This document shows positions 24,970 through 34,283 of a stretch of DNA of 64,000 nt, in pieces; the stretch's first letter is position 1, and every line of letters starts with the position of its first letter. The notes under the pieces were generated by a model, which saw only the letters and a list, made by a program, of their open reading frames with translations, ran no database searches and was not told where the DNA came from. The stretch comes from Methylocystis bryophila (GTDB lineage Bacteria; Pseudomonadota; Alphaproteobacteria; Rhizobiales; Beijerinckiaceae). The position numbers and the translations under genes were made by a program. The stretch covers positions 2,864,501 through 2,928,500 of the forward strand of contig NZ_AP027149.1 of assembly GCF_027925445.1 (NCBI RefSeq), in the 5' to 3' direction.

Positions 24970-27900
24970 ATGCCGTTGGCTAGGGAGCGAAGACTTCGGA
25001 AAGGCGCTGTCGCTACGCTTAGGCTTCTCGCTACGGCGGCGCTGAGCCTTTTGTCAGTGAGGGCTTCAGCGCAGCCTCTACTGGACGCCTACATTTCGGA
25101 AGCCCAGGTGACGCAAACCAAAGGTTGCGCGCTCCTGAGCATCAAATTCAATACGCGGATCCGTTACGCGGGCCACTTCCCGCTAGATCGCGGCGATGAA
25201 TTGCACATTTCGTTGTTTCCGGTCGACCCGGGGTCCGTTGAATGGATTCCCGGCGCGCAGCGCGAAAGCGCCAATCTCGTCGACGGCGAGTCGGCGGGCG
25301 TTCATTCCGTCACGATGGACGCCAGTCAGGCCGCAGGACCGGAACTGCGAATCCGCTTCGACCACCCGACCGCATATCAAGTTCAACAGAGCCGCGACTT
25401 CAAGCATCTCAACATCACATTCACGCCGCCAGGCTCAAAGAGCCCTTGTGCTTCCATTCCCGGCGCAGCCGCGACCCCGGAACAGGCTCCACCGAAAAGG
25501 ATTTCGGCGGCGGATTTGAAATTCATTGAAGCGTCGATGGACGAAGCGCGCGCCGCCATAAAGAAACAACGACTTGGCGAGGCGGCCACGCTGCTGAAGA
25601 AAGTGCTGAAGTTCCCCGAGAACGAACATACGGCCGAAGCGCGCGAATTGCTTGCCCGCGCGGAAGGCTCGTCAGCTCCGGCGGACCGTTCCCAGGTCGA
25701 GCTGCAAGATTACAAGCTTCGTTTTTCGGACGGGAATGAAGCTACGAATATCGACAAATCCTTCGTTTCCAGCAACGGTCGAGATGCCCCCAAAGCGCAA
25801 GCGATCGGGCCTAAACCCCCGGTGGCGGTCGTTGACCCGAATAAAGACGAAACGCAATTCCAGATCTCAGGAGGCGTATCGTCGTTCTATGTGCGGGACG
25901 ACAGCGCCAACACAACCAAGGACATCTCCATTGCGCCCGATCCGAATGCGGATCCCGATGCGCATCGCTTGCACCAAAACATGTTCCTTTCGAATTTCGA
26001 TGTTTTCGGCACGTTCAACAACGACGTGGCGCGTTCGAAATTCAAGTTCTCCGGAACCGACGAGCAAAGCAGCCCAACCAACTCGTTCGATACCAATAGA
26101 TACGGGATCTCGACGGCCTTCTGGGAGACGCAGCTCAAAGAAACCGACCTCACGGCGCGCATTGGCCGACAAACGCGCAACACGGGCGGCGTATTGGGTC
26201 GCTTCGACGGCGCCGTTCTGAGTTGGGGCTATAGCGACACCATCAAGCTCAATGCTGTTGCTGGCGCAGCGAACTGGAGCCGCTTCGACGCTCCCGGGAA
26301 GGATTCGAGATATCTTTACGGCGCGAGCATCGACCTGGTGAAGCCGATCAGCGGTCTTGACCTCTCGCTTTATGCAATTCAGCAGAGCGACCGCTGGTTG
26401 CTCGACCGTCGCGCCTTAGGGGCGGAGTTTCGCTATCTACAGAACAATGTCGCCGCTCTCGCAACCGTCGACTACGACGTGCACTTCGGGGCCCTCAACG
26501 CCGCGATCGGTAGCGGTTCATGGACCTTCGACGACAAGTCGGTGATTTCGGGCTCAGTTGATTACAGACGCGTGCCCTATCTGGCGTCGTGGAACGCGCT
26601 GCAAGGCCAGCCTTTTCTGACGCTATACGATCTGCTGAAATACGACACGCAAGCCGAAGTTCAGCAGTGGGCGAAGGACCGAACACCCCTCTTCAAGTCG
26701 GCGATGGCGAGTTACACGCGGCCAATAAACGACAATCTGCAATTCATCGTCGATGGAACCGTGACCCATTTGTCGGGCACCCCGCCGTCAGGGGGAGTCG
26801 ATGGCACCTTCCCCACCGGTACCGAATATTTCGTTTCCGGGCAGCTGATGGGGCAAAACTTTTTTGCGAAGGGTGACATGTACAGCGCCGCCATCCGCTA
26901 TGCGCATCTGGCGGGTTCGCAGGTTTATTTCCTCGACCTCAACGCTCGCTATCCCTTGAGCGACGAATTACGCATCAATCCGCGACTGCGCGTCGGACAG
27001 CAGAACGGAAGCGCGCCAAACCCTACGACGCCGCTCTATCTCGCCGGGCCCTCGATCACGGCTTGGGTTCCCGGCCTGCGGCAAATGACCATTCTGCCGT
27101 CCGTATTGTTCGACTACAGCCTCACGAAGGATCTCTTTTTTGAGACCGAATTGGGCACAAAATGGATTGCAGTCAGGAATAACAACACGCAAACCACGAC
27201 AAAGGACCTGTATATGACGATCGGGTTGCGGTCGACCTTCAGCACCGAGGGATCCTATCGATGCGCGGGCCTCCTCGCGCCTTGCGTCGGCATGTTCAAC
27301 TCTTCGCCAAAGGGTGAAGCTATCGCGAAGCAGGAGCAGTTTTATGCTTTGAGCGACCGGGACGTCAGTCCAGAAAAGCCCGCCGAACCCTCGGCATTCA
27401 TCCTGGAGAGCGGGCTGCGTTACGTGGGGACGACCGGACACAATGCGTACAACTATTTTGCGGACGATACGACGATAGCGCGCGTCTCTCGCTTGTCCTA
27501 TAGCGGACTTCGGGCAAACTCGGGGGAACTCTTCTTTCGCGGGGACATTCGCCGAGGCGTGCTGCGAGACGTCTTTATCAAAGGATATGCAGGTGGCGGG
27601 TCCATCGGGCACGGCTCGCTCTATGATGAGGACTTCCCGCCTTTATCGGTCTACTCGAAGACCATCAGTCAGGCTTCGGGCAGCTTGCGTTACGGCACGA
27701 TCGATCTCGGCTACAACCTTTACACCGACCCACGCTTCAGAATCGGCGCCTTCATTGGTTTCCATGGTTGGCGCGAGTCCGTCAGCGCGCGAGGCTGCGC
27801 GCAGATCGGAGCCAATCCGGAAATTTGCCAGCCTGCAATCCCCGCTGGCGTTACGCTCGTTAACGAGCGTGATCATTGGAACACGTTCCGGGCGGGCGGC

Positions 27901-28233
27901 GTGCTCGACGTGAATTTGACCGACCGGCTTTCCTGGAGCGGTGAAGCTGCAATGGTCTCCGTCTCGCAGCATGCCCGCGACACTCACTACTTCACATTCG
28001 GAGTTGACCCCGCGAGGGGGCAGGGGGCCGGATTCGAACTCGAGAGTCTCTTGAAGTATCAACTTACAGACAATCTGAGCCTGGGGATCGGCGGGCGTTG
28101 GTGGCACTTGAGCACGAACGCGGTCGACATGTTTGGTCAGCTGCTGACCTACCACACGGACCGTGTCGGTGTGTTCGGTCAGGTCAGTTACAAGACTGAT
28201 TTTTTCGGGGACTTCGCCGGCAATCAAAAATGA
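24970..28233 (+). CDS. Putative outer-membrane beta-barrel protein with periplasmic N-terminal domain
   Basis: The product has 1087 aa and a clear signal peptide (about 1-35, ending RASA before QPLLDAY). Residues 36-160 are beta-rich and soluble (AMIN-like in appearance). Residues about 180-235 hold a TPR-like helical pair (ARAAIKKQRLGEAATLLKKV). From about 290 to the end the sequence alternates polar and apolar residues with many Tyr, Trp, Gly, Asp and Asn, as in large outer-membrane barrels. There is no CxxCH. The layout (helical repeat plus big barrel) resembles BcsC/PgaA-like exporters, while its place between multihaem cytochromes suggests an MtrB-like porin holding a cytochrome in the outer membrane. 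I cannot decide between these roles. ATG 24970 is chosen because the signal peptide follows directly, although its ribosome site is weak. A terminator follows at 28235. Confidence 0.75.
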   Translation: MPLARERRLRKGAVATLRLLATAALSLLSVRASAQPLLDAYISEAQVTQTKGCALLSIKFNTRIRYAGHFPLDRGDELHISLFPVDPGSVEWIPGAQRESANLVDGESAGVHSVTMDASQAAGPELRIRFDHPTAYQVQQSRDFKHLNITFTPPGSKSPCASIPGAAATPEQAPPKRISAADLKFIEASMDEARAAIKKQRLGEAATLLKKVLKFPENEHTAEARELLARAEGSSAPADRSQVELQDYKLRFSDGNEATNIDKSFVSSNGRDAPKAQAIGPKPPVAVVDPNKDETQFQISGGVSSFYVRDDSANTTKDISIAPDPNADPDAHRLHQNMFLSNFDVFGTFNNDVARSKFKFSGTDEQSSPTNSFDTNRYGISTAFWETQLKETDLTARIGRQTRNTGGVLGRFDGAVLSWGYSDTIKLNAVAGAANWSRFDAPGKDSRYLYGASIDLVKPISGLDLSLYAIQQSDRWLLDRRALGAEFRYLQNNVAALATVDYDVHFGALNAAIGSGSWTFDDKSVISGSVDYRRVPYLASWNALQGQPFLTLYDLLKYDTQAEVQQWAKDRTPLFKSAMASYTRPINDNLQFIVDGTVTHLSGTPPSGGVDGTFPTGTEYFVSGQLMGQNFFAKGDMYSAAIRYAHLAGSQVYFLDLNARYPLSDELRINPRLRVGQQNGSAPNPTTPLYLAGPSITAWVPGLRQMTILPSVLFDYSLTKDLFFETELGTKWIAVRNNNTQTTTKDLYMTIGLRSTFSTEGSYRCAGLLAPCVGMFNSSPKGEAIAKQEQFYALSDRDVSPEKPAEPSAFILESGLRYVGTTGHNAYNYFADDTTIARVSRLSYSGLRANSGELFFRGDIRRGVLRDVFIKGYAGGGSIGHGSLYDEDFPPLSVYSKTISQASGSLRYGTIDLGYNLYTDPRFRIGAFIGFHGWRESVSARGCAQIGANPEICQPAIPAGVTLVNERDHWNTFRAGGVLDVNLTDRLSWSGEAAMVSVSQHARDTHYFTFGVDPARGQGAGFELESLLKYQLTDNLSLGIGGRWWHLSTNAVDMFGQLLTYHTDRVGVFGQVSYKTDFFGDFAGNQK

Positions 28234-28234
28234 T

Positions 28235-28268
28235 CTCGTCTCGGCGAGGCCACGAGCGCTTTTTTTTT
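28235..28268 (+). terminator. Rho-independent terminator after barrel gene
   Basis: Directly after the stop codon, CTCGT (28235-28239) pairs with ACGAG (28252-28256) around an inner CTCG/CGAG stem, followed by a run of nine T from 28260 to 28268. This is a typical intrinsic terminator and ends the plus-strand transcript from the giant cytochrome/barrel side. Confidence 0.8.
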
Positions 28269-28599
28269 GGCGCGCGCTTGTCATCTCTCAGCCTGGGCGC
28301 AAAAACGTGATCGATTTCTAAAAGTCGAAAGCGCGCCTTGCGCATAAAGCGCGTCCCCATCGCATGGAAGCACGCGATCGAAAGGGACCTGCTCCAAATA
28401 AAAAGCTTAGCGCATGTCCTGGAAAACCGCACCGCACTATTCCGGGACATGCGCTCGAGCCGGCTTTCGCATTTTCCCATCGCGCCTTGAAAGCTTCGGC
28501 CTATCGGCGGTCGCCTCGTAGCCGTCGGCGGGGCGGGCGACGCCCAAGATATCGGTCCGCGGGCGGCTCCGCCAACCGGCAAATGCAGGCCTGCTCCAA
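28269..28599. other. Intergenic region between convergent genes
   Basis: No gene is seen. The region separates the end of the barrel gene (plus) from the end of the 21-haem cytochrome gene (minus) and contains the palindromic element at 28409-28455. Confidence 0.5.
28409..28455. repeat. REP-like intergenic palindrome
   Basis: A perfect 11-bp inverted repeat, AGCGCATGTCC (28409-28419) and GGACATGCGCT (28445-28455), has a second imperfect inner stem (CCTGGAA with TTCCGGG). From memory, elements of this form are scattered between genes in Hyphomicrobiales genomes. Here it sits between two convergent genes, where it may act as a bidirectional transcript end. Confidence 0.6.
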
Positions 28600-30177
28600 T
28601 CAATTTCTTATGTTGACTTCTCGCCAGTTGGACGTGTTGTGGCACCTCCCGCAGGCCGAGCCAAAGGAGCCCATATGCGGGTCGTCCTTGCGATGACAGC
28701 TTCCGCACTCGGTCGGCAATTTGAGGCTGACGGGATTGGGCGTGGAGTGGCAGGTTTCACACTTCAGACGAGCATGCGCCCCCGTCAGCGGATAACCGGC
28801 CTGCCGGCCGTGATCGAAGCGCCAATGCGCCCACGATCTGGCGTCATGGCACTCGCCGCAGCGGGCGGCGGCGCCGAGTCGGCCTTGGTGATAGCGGTCC
28901 TTGTGGCACGACTCGCACGCGGTCGGCAGTTTCAGGGAGCCGCCTGGCTTGGAGTGGCACGCCTCGCATAAGACGCGTGCGTGCTCGCCGACCAATGGAA
29001 AATGAGCTTCCCGGGCGTGATCGTAGCGCCAATTGCTCCACGCGATCGGAGTGTGGCAGGAGGCGCACCGCGGGTTGTTTCCCAGTCTGCTGCGGTGCAC
29101 GACGTCGGCATGGCACTTCTCACATGCGAGCGGAGTGTCCCTATAAAGAGGCGTGCGATGGCACTCCTCGCAGGCCACGGCCGCATGCTTGCCTATCAGG
29201 GGGAACTTCGAAAGATTATGGTTGAAACTAATGTCCTTTCCCCAGTCCGTGTCACCGTGACATTGCTCGCACCGCTCGCCAAGCTGGCCTTTATGAGGGT
29301 CTTGTTTTTGGTGGCACGACACGCAGTTCGTCGAGAGCTTGTCTTTGTAGAGGTCGCCGGTATGACAGGCGTCGCATTTCGCCTTCTGATGCGCGCCATG
29401 TAGGGGAAAATGGGTCTTGTTGTGGTCGAACCGCGCCTCCTTCCATTTTGCTTCATTGTGACAGGTCTCACATTTCTCGCCGTAGCGGCCCCTGTGGGCG
29501 TCCTGCAGTCTGTGGCAAGAGACACAGGTCCGAGTCAGGTCCTTATATATCTCGCCGCTGTGACAGGCGTTGCAGGCGACGGTCTTATGCGCGGCTTCGA
29601 GCGGGAACTTGGTTTTGCTGTGGTCAAAACTCTTCGTCTCCCGCCATTTGGTTGGGGAGTGGCAGCCGTCACATTTCTCGCCGAGCCTGCCCTTGTGCGG
29701 ATCGTTCTTCTTGTGGCAGTCGAAGCATTGGAATGACGCTTTGTGGAACGGCTTCCTGGGTTCGTGACAGGACGCGCAAGCGACGGACTTATGCGAATCC
29801 ACGAGCTTGTAATTCGTGAAATCATGGTCGAAGCGGTCCCGATCCAGCTGCATAATGTCCGCGTCGCGGCCCTTGTGTTCGGTATGGCAGTGCTGGCACT
29901 CCTGTGTGAGCGCCTCTGGCTGTCGGCCATGGTAGCCCTTGTGGGCGTTACGGTCTTCCAAGATATTCTTGTGGCAAGCGATGCAAAGCGAGGACTGAGC
30001 GCGACCGGCGAAGGCCTCATGACATTTGTTGCATTCTTTTTCGACCTTGGCGTGGCTTTCCGCCAAAGGGCCGGGGGTCACGAGGCGCTCGAGCAAACTT
30101 TGCGCGATCGCCGGACGCGCGGCCCCGACGAGGAAGAGAGCTGCAAGCAGCAGAAGAAGACAACGCGCTCTCGCCAC
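28600..30177 (-). CDS. Exported 21-haem c-type cytochrome
   Basis: A 525-aa protein with a clear Sec signal peptide (VARARCLLLLLAALFLVGAA, cleavage near AIA/QSLL) and 21 CxxCH motifs by hand count, spread evenly over the mature chain. Repeating segments pair a His-rich strand (FDHSKTKFPL, FDHNKTHFPL, FNHNLSKFPL) with CxxCH sites and DPHKG loops, like the doubled-CxxCH/class III-type family. No enzymatic domain is visible. I placed the start at GTG 30177, which follows AAGGA and begins the signal peptide, 15 bases after the stop of the cytochrome b gene; upstream in-frame codons overlap that gene. It is probably the periplasmic electron carrier between the inner-membrane b-type protein and the outer-membrane giant cytochrome. 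Many charged Lys/Glu/Asp residues contrast with the uncharged giant protein. Confidence 0.9.
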   Translation of the reverse strand: MARARCLLLLLAALFLVGAARPAIAQSLLERLVTPGPLAESHAKVEKECNKCHEAFAGRAQSSLCIACHKNILEDRNAHKGYHGRQPEALTQECQHCHTEHKGRDADIMQLDRDRFDHDFTNYKLVDSHKSVACASCHEPRKPFHKASFQCFDCHKKNDPHKGRLGEKCDGCHSPTKWRETKSFDHSKTKFPLEAAHKTVACNACHSGEIYKDLTRTCVSCHRLQDAHRGRYGEKCETCHNEAKWKEARFDHNKTHFPLHGAHQKAKCDACHTGDLYKDKLSTNCVSCHQKQDPHKGQLGERCEQCHGDTDWGKDISFNHNLSKFPLIGKHAAVACEECHRTPLYRDTPLACEKCHADVVHRSRLGNNPRCASCHTPIAWSNWRYDHAREAHFPLVGEHARVLCEACHSKPGGSLKLPTACESCHKDRYHQGRLGAAARCGECHDARSWAHWRFDHGRQAGYPLTGAHARLKCETCHSTPNPVSLKLPTECGSCHRKDDPHMGSFGSACGRCHNTSNWREVNIRN

Positions 30178-30191
30178 GCCTTTTCCTTTTC

Positions 30192-31091
30192 TCAGTATCT
30201 GTGAACGGCCCAAACGTGAAGGAGCGCAGTCACGACGAGAACGAAAAACAGTGGCAGGTGCAGAACATGCCACGCTGCGAACAGGCGCTCGTAAAAGCTC
30301 AGCTCCAGCGCTTTCAGAGTCGCAGTGATATAGGTGCTCAGCCTGCGTTCGAGTATGGCCGCACGCTGCTGCTGTTCGTGCAAGGACCAATGCTCTTTCT
30401 CTGCGGTGATCCGCACGAGATCGCGCACGCTGGAGCGCATTTCATTCTTGAGGGCAAGCGAGCGCGCCGTGGCGCGCATCGCACACAGCAAGCCGTCATG
30501 CGCGCCTGAAGGCCGCGCGGCCAAAGTCTCGTCGTTGAATGCGTCCAGGCGTTGGAAGAATCGGTCGCTCGATCCCAGTTCAACGAGATCGACGTCGAAC
30601 GCCTTCCGCATCTCTTCGAGATCCTCGCGGATTTCTCTGGCCTCAGCCTTGCGGCCATGAACGCCCATATGAATCTTGCCGTAAATGTAGCGGCCGATCA
30701 CGCCGCTCAACGCGACGATGAGCATTGCGAAAAAGGCGACATTGCTGTTGAGCGCGCCCAGCCGGAAATTCGCATGATAGATCACCAGCACCGGGCCGAA
30801 GATGCCCAGAAACATATGGACGCGAAACCAGATTGGCGTCGATCCCGGCAAACGGGACATGGGGTGGCGCTTACGATACGAGTACACCAGCAGAAGCAAC
30901 ATCATGCTGCCGCCGACGATCCCGAGCCAGTACCCGAGGCCGCTTTTTGGCGTCAGATATTCTTCGTCGCTTTGGAGCCATCCAACAATCAGCGACACAA
31001 CGGCTGCGAGCGCGACCAAGAGAGGCGCCGCGCGCGCCGCTGAATTTGCGACATAGTGAGCGTATCGTGGAGAGGATTCTGTGGCGACCAT
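30192..31091 (-). CDS. Inner-membrane cytochrome b-like protein
   Basis: The product (299 aa from ATG 31091) has five membrane helices, at about 22-38, 52-70, 88-107, 117-135 and 275-297, with a soluble helical insert (about 140-270) between the fourth and fifth. Histidines suited to haem b binding lie in helix 3 (WFRVHMFLG, His 92; VIYHANF, His 106) and in the last helix (WHVLHLPLFF, His 275 and 278; His 292 and 297). The pattern is like di-haem b membrane anchors that pass electrons to periplasmic cytochromes. It is co-transcribed with the 21-haem cytochrome (14-bp gap) and divergent from the Fe-S/flavin oxidoreductase, so it is a good quinone or electron gate between cytosol and periplasm. 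ATG 31091 has GAGAAG in front; a GTG at 31151 would add 20 residues without a ribosome site. Confidence 0.8.
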   Translation of the reverse strand: MVATESSPRYAHYVANSAARAAPLLVALAAVVSLIVGWLQSDEEYLTPKSGLGYWLGIVGGSMMLLLLVYSYRKRHPMSRLPGSTPIWFRVHMFLGIFGPVLVIYHANFRLGALNSNVAFFAMLIVALSGVIGRYIYGKIHMGVHGRKAEAREIREDLEEMRKAFDVDLVELGSSDRFFQRLDAFNDETLAARPSGAHDGLLCAMRATARSLALKNEMRSSVRDLVRITAEKEHWSLHEQQQRAAILERRLSTYITATLKALELSFYERLFAAWHVLHLPLFFVLVVTALLHVWAVHRY

Positions 31092-31446
31092 GGCTTCTCG
31101 AATCTGCTCAAGTTTGACGACGAAACTTTGGCCCAGGCTGTCGCCGATCACAAGCCAAATGAAGAATGAGCGAGTCGCTGCGCGCTTGTCTGCGGCTCTG
31201 AAGAAGGAGACGAACGCCTGGGTAATCGTGAAGTCGGAGAGGGTTAAGTTCGTATTTGTCTCCTTAATTTGGCCGCTCTGTGGATGCCCTGTGAGAGTGC
31301 GGCGGCCGTTGGGGTTCTGCGTGCGGCAGGTTCCAATTCGTCAAGGCGGCCGCCACACAAGCTTGATGCGATCTGCGACGGCTTATAAAGTCTGGCAGGC
31401 AGCATTTTGCAGGTGGCAGGATTCATTTCGTTGAAAGGAGGCCAAA
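31092..31446. other. Divergent intergenic region between cytochrome b and oxidoreductase genes
   Basis: No separate gene is called. On the minus strand the cytochrome b frame stays open upstream to about 31345 but has no standard start codon except GTG 31151. The region holds inverted GC blocks (GGCGGCCG near 31300 and GGCGGCCGCC near 31345) and two TGGCAGG direct repeats at about 31393 and 31415 just before the oxidoreductase ribosome site. Promoters for both directions should lie here, but no clear -35/-10 pair or the TGATACA operator was found. Confidence 0.4.
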
Positions 31447-32748
31447 ATGGAGATTGATGCGGTTATTGCTTACGGGGCGCTGGTCACCATCCCATGGGCC
31501 ATTTACCTCCCTCTGCGTGCGCGCACGACCTCCCGCAGCCACGACAAACTCAAGGCGTCGAAGGAGGCCGGCCTCATGGAGCCCGCGTCTCTACATCCAA
31601 TCATCGATCACTCGCGATGCATCGGTTGTGGCTCTTGCGTGCGCGCCTGTCATGAGGGAGAGATTCTCGGACTCATCGACGGCCGGTCTACACTCGTCGA
31701 GCCTTCGCTTTGCATCGGACACGGCGCTTGCAAGGCCGTCTGCCCGGCCGATGCGATCAAGCTCGTGTTCGGCACTGAAACGCGCGGAGTGGACATTCCC
31801 AATGTGGCTCCAAACTTCGAGACCAATGTTCCTGGAATTTTTATCGCTGGCGAGCTCGGCGGGATGGGTCTCGTCGCCAATGCGATCGAGCAGGGCCGCC
31901 AGGCGATGGACTCGATTGCAAAGTTGAAAAAGAGCGCCGACCCCGAGATGCTCGATGTCGTAATCGTCGGCTGCGGTCCCGGAGGGCTCTCGGCGAGTCT
32001 TGCCGCGAAGCAGAAGAACTTGCGAGCCGTCACTCTTGAGCAAGACACCCTCGGCGGAACTGTCGCGCACTTCCCGCGCGGGAAACTGGTTATGACGCAG
32101 CCCTTCACGTTGCCGCTGGCAGGGACATTCAAATTCAATGAATTAAGCAAGGAGGAGCTGATCGAGTTCTTTGAGAGCGTCATCCAGTCGAACGGTCTCG
32201 AGATCCGCACGGGCGAGCGCGTCGAGCATGTCTCGCGCGAGGGCGACGGCTTCCTCGTGACTTCGACGCAGGGAACCTACAAGACGAGGGCGGTCCTTCT
32301 GACGATTGGCCGTCGTGGCACGCCACGCAAGCTCGACGTGCCGGGCGAGGACCATCAAAAGGTCGTTTATCGCATGATCGATCCCCAACAATATCAGGGG
32401 CGCCATGTGCTGGTCGTCGGCGGCGGCGACAGCGCGCTCGAAGCCGCCTGCGAGATCGCCGACCAGCCAGGAACCACTGTGACCTTGTCTCACCGCAGCG
32501 AGAATTTCAGCCGCGCCAAGGTCAAAAATCGTGATCGCGTCGAGCGGGCTCGACAGGAAGGGCGGGTCGAGGTTTTGTACTCGTCGTCCGTTAAGCGGAT
32601 CAGCGCCGAGCATGTCGAGATCAAGTACGACGGCGAAGTGAGAACCATCACGAATGACGATGTGATCGTTTGCGTCGGCGGCATTCTTCCGACGCCGTTT
32701 CTGAAAAACATGGGCATAGAGGTCGAAACGAAATATGGCTCGACTTAG
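31447..32748 (+). CDS. Membrane-anchored ferredoxin-domain FAD/NAD(P) oxidoreductase
   Basis: A 433-aa protein preceded by a near-perfect Shine-Dalgarno (AAAGGAGG). Residues 4-22 form a membrane helix. Residues 55-105 form a two-cluster ferredoxin domain. The first site is complete (CIGCGSCVRAC, Cys 58, 61, 64, 68). The second reads CIGHGACKAVC, with His 92 in place of a cysteine ligand. From about 170 follows a thioredoxin-reductase-like two-domain flavoprotein: an FAD fingerprint (VIVGCGPGG, 172-180), an NAD(P) fingerprint (VLVVGGGDSALEAA, about 318-331) and a C-terminal FAD motif (VIVCVGGILPTP). The redox-active CxxC of thioredoxin reductase is absent. It probably moves electrons between NAD(P)H and a ferredoxin or the membrane cytochrome b encoded divergently. 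The stop overlaps the next gene by 14 bp. Confidence 0.85.
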   Translation: MEIDAVIAYGALVTIPWAIYLPLRARTTSRSHDKLKASKEAGLMEPASLHPIIDHSRCIGCGSCVRACHEGEILGLIDGRSTLVEPSLCIGHGACKAVCPADAIKLVFGTETRGVDIPNVAPNFETNVPGIFIAGELGGMGLVANAIEQGRQAMDSIAKLKKSADPEMLDVVIVGCGPGGLSASLAAKQKNLRAVTLEQDTLGGTVAHFPRGKLVMTQPFTLPLAGTFKFNELSKEELIEFFESVIQSNGLEIRTGERVEHVSREGDGFLVTSTQGTYKTRAVLLTIGRRGTPRKLDVPGEDHQKVVYRMIDPQQYQGRHVLVVGGGDSALEAACEIADQPGTTVTLSHRSENFSRAKVKNRDRVERARQEGRVEVLYSSSVKRISAEHVEIKYDGEVRTITNDDVIVCVGGILPTPFLKNMGIEVETKYGST

Positions 32749-34207
32749 GTTCCCCCCCTTCGGACTTATCCTTTCGGTGGCGATCGTGCTTCTTCCTGGC
32801 GTCTCAGCAACGGAGGAGGCGCCGAGGGCATCGAGCCAAACCGAGGATGCCGTCACTTTGCTCGAGCGAGGTGACGGCGAGACGCTGTTCAAAAGATCGC
32901 TGCAATATCGTTCCGGCGTTGGAACGCGGCCGGATTTGCCGCTAGCCTTCCGTTTAATGCGCGCAGCCGCTGAGCGGGGCTACAGGCGTGCGGAATTTGC
33001 TCTGGGAAGTATGTATCTCCAGGGGCTCGGAACCCCAGGCGATCTCGAGCAAGCCCGCTTCTGGCTGAAGCGAGCCGCCTCCCGTGGCGAGAAGCGCGCC
33101 GAATTCCTTCTGCGGCGAGTGGACGTCGGTCGGGATGGTCTCGCAAACGTCCCGCTTCCGAACTGGCGAAAGCGCCCGGAGGAAAAGCGAAGCGACCCGG
33201 CCGTCTCTCGGTCTGCTTCCGCTCTTGAGGCGGCCAGAAATGGACGCGCGGCCATTCTTGACGCGGCGCTTCGCGGGCAAACCGAGCCGCTGAAACAGCT
33301 GATCGAGGCGGGAGCCAAAATCGAAGAGGTCGACGACGCGGGACAGACGCCCCTGATGCTGGCGTCCGCGGCCGGGAACAAGCGCGCGCTCGAACTCTTG
33401 ATTGCCGCCCATGCGAAAGTAGACGCTCAGGACAAGTCGGGTTCGACCGCGTTGATGGCGGCAGCTTCCGCAGATCGGGCGGAGAACGTTGAGACTCTCT
33501 TGCAGGCAGGGGCAAATCCGCGCCTTGCCTCGCCGCAGGGAGAGACGGCCTTGATGCGGGCCGCAAAGGGCTGTCACGCGTCTGTTGTCGCGCTGCTTGC
33601 GCCGGTTTCCGATCCGAAATCAGCGGACGGGCAGCAGCGAAGCCCGCTCATGCTTGCAGCGAGCCGCTGTCCTGCGCCCGCCATCGAGGCGCTTTTGGCA
33701 AATGGCGCCGCGATCGACGCCGTGGATAAGTCCGGACGCAACGCCCTTTGGCATGCCGCAGACGGCGGTGGCATGGACACCTTGGAAGCGCTGCTCGCGA
33801 AGGGCGCCAATCAACACCTCGCCGACGCTCAGGGGGTAACCCCTTTCCTTCGCGCCTTAGAGCTCAAGCGCGAAGACGCGGCCCTCGTCATGCTCGAGCG
33901 CGGCGCCGATCCCAATGCCGCCACGGCCTCAGGAAACACGCCGCTGATCGTCGCCGCGCAAAACGGCATGACTGAGCTGACGAGGAAGCTGCTGGCGCGC
34001 GGCGTTAAGGTCAATGCCCGCAACAAGCAAGGCTATAGCGCGCTGATGGCCGCAGTTGAGAGCGGGCGCCAGGACATTGCTGAAATTCTCCTGAACTCCG
34101 GTGCGAATCCCGCGCTTCTCAACAAGAAGCGCGAGGCTGCCGCCGAGATCGCCGGCGCCACTGGCGGCGAAGGACTCGCGCGCGCGTTGAGAGCCGCGAA
34201 ACATTAG
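32735..34207 (+). CDS. Exported Sel1/ankyrin-repeat protein
   Basis: A 490-aa protein with a signal peptide (about 1-25, cleavage near VSA/TEE). Residues about 35-120 contain Sel1-like repeats (AFRLMRAAAERGYRRAEFAL, QARFWLKRAASRGEKRAEF). From about 165 to the end there are roughly nine ankyrin repeats (GQTPLMLASAAGNKRALELL, GSTALMAAASADRAENVETL and so on). Such solenoids bind proteins. A periplasmic location is inferred from the signal peptide. The start lies inside the 3' end of the oxidoreductase gene (14-bp overlap), so the two are translationally coupled. It may be a scaffold or assembly factor for the multihaem cytochromes. Confidence 0.85.
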   Translation: MARLRFPPFGLILSVAIVLLPGVSATEEAPRASSQTEDAVTLLERGDGETLFKRSLQYRSGVGTRPDLPLAFRLMRAAAERGYRRAEFALGSMYLQGLGTPGDLEQARFWLKRAASRGEKRAEFLLRRVDVGRDGLANVPLPNWRKRPEEKRSDPAVSRSASALEAARNGRAAILDAALRGQTEPLKQLIEAGAKIEEVDDAGQTPLMLASAAGNKRALELLIAAHAKVDAQDKSGSTALMAAASADRAENVETLLQAGANPRLASPQGETALMRAAKGCHASVVALLAPVSDPKSADGQQRSPLMLAASRCPAPAIEALLANGAAIDAVDKSGRNALWHAADGGGMDTLEALLAKGANQHLADAQGVTPFLRALELKREDAALVMLERGADPNAATASGNTPLIVAAQNGMTELTRKLLARGVKVNARNKQGYSALMAAVESGRQDIAEILLNSGANPALLNKKREAAAEIAGATGGEGLARALRAAKH

Positions 34208-34283
34208 TTGCGGTCGTCCTGCCACTGCGTCGATTTTGTCCTGCCACCGCAGCGATTCCTGCCCTTTTTTCGGCGGGAAATTT

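Noticed and set aside
31391..31425. Sigma-54 type promoter before the oxidoreductase (TGGCAGG near TTTTGCA)
   Set aside because: The distance between the GG and GC elements is 13 rather than 10 bases, so it does not fit a -24/-12 promoter.
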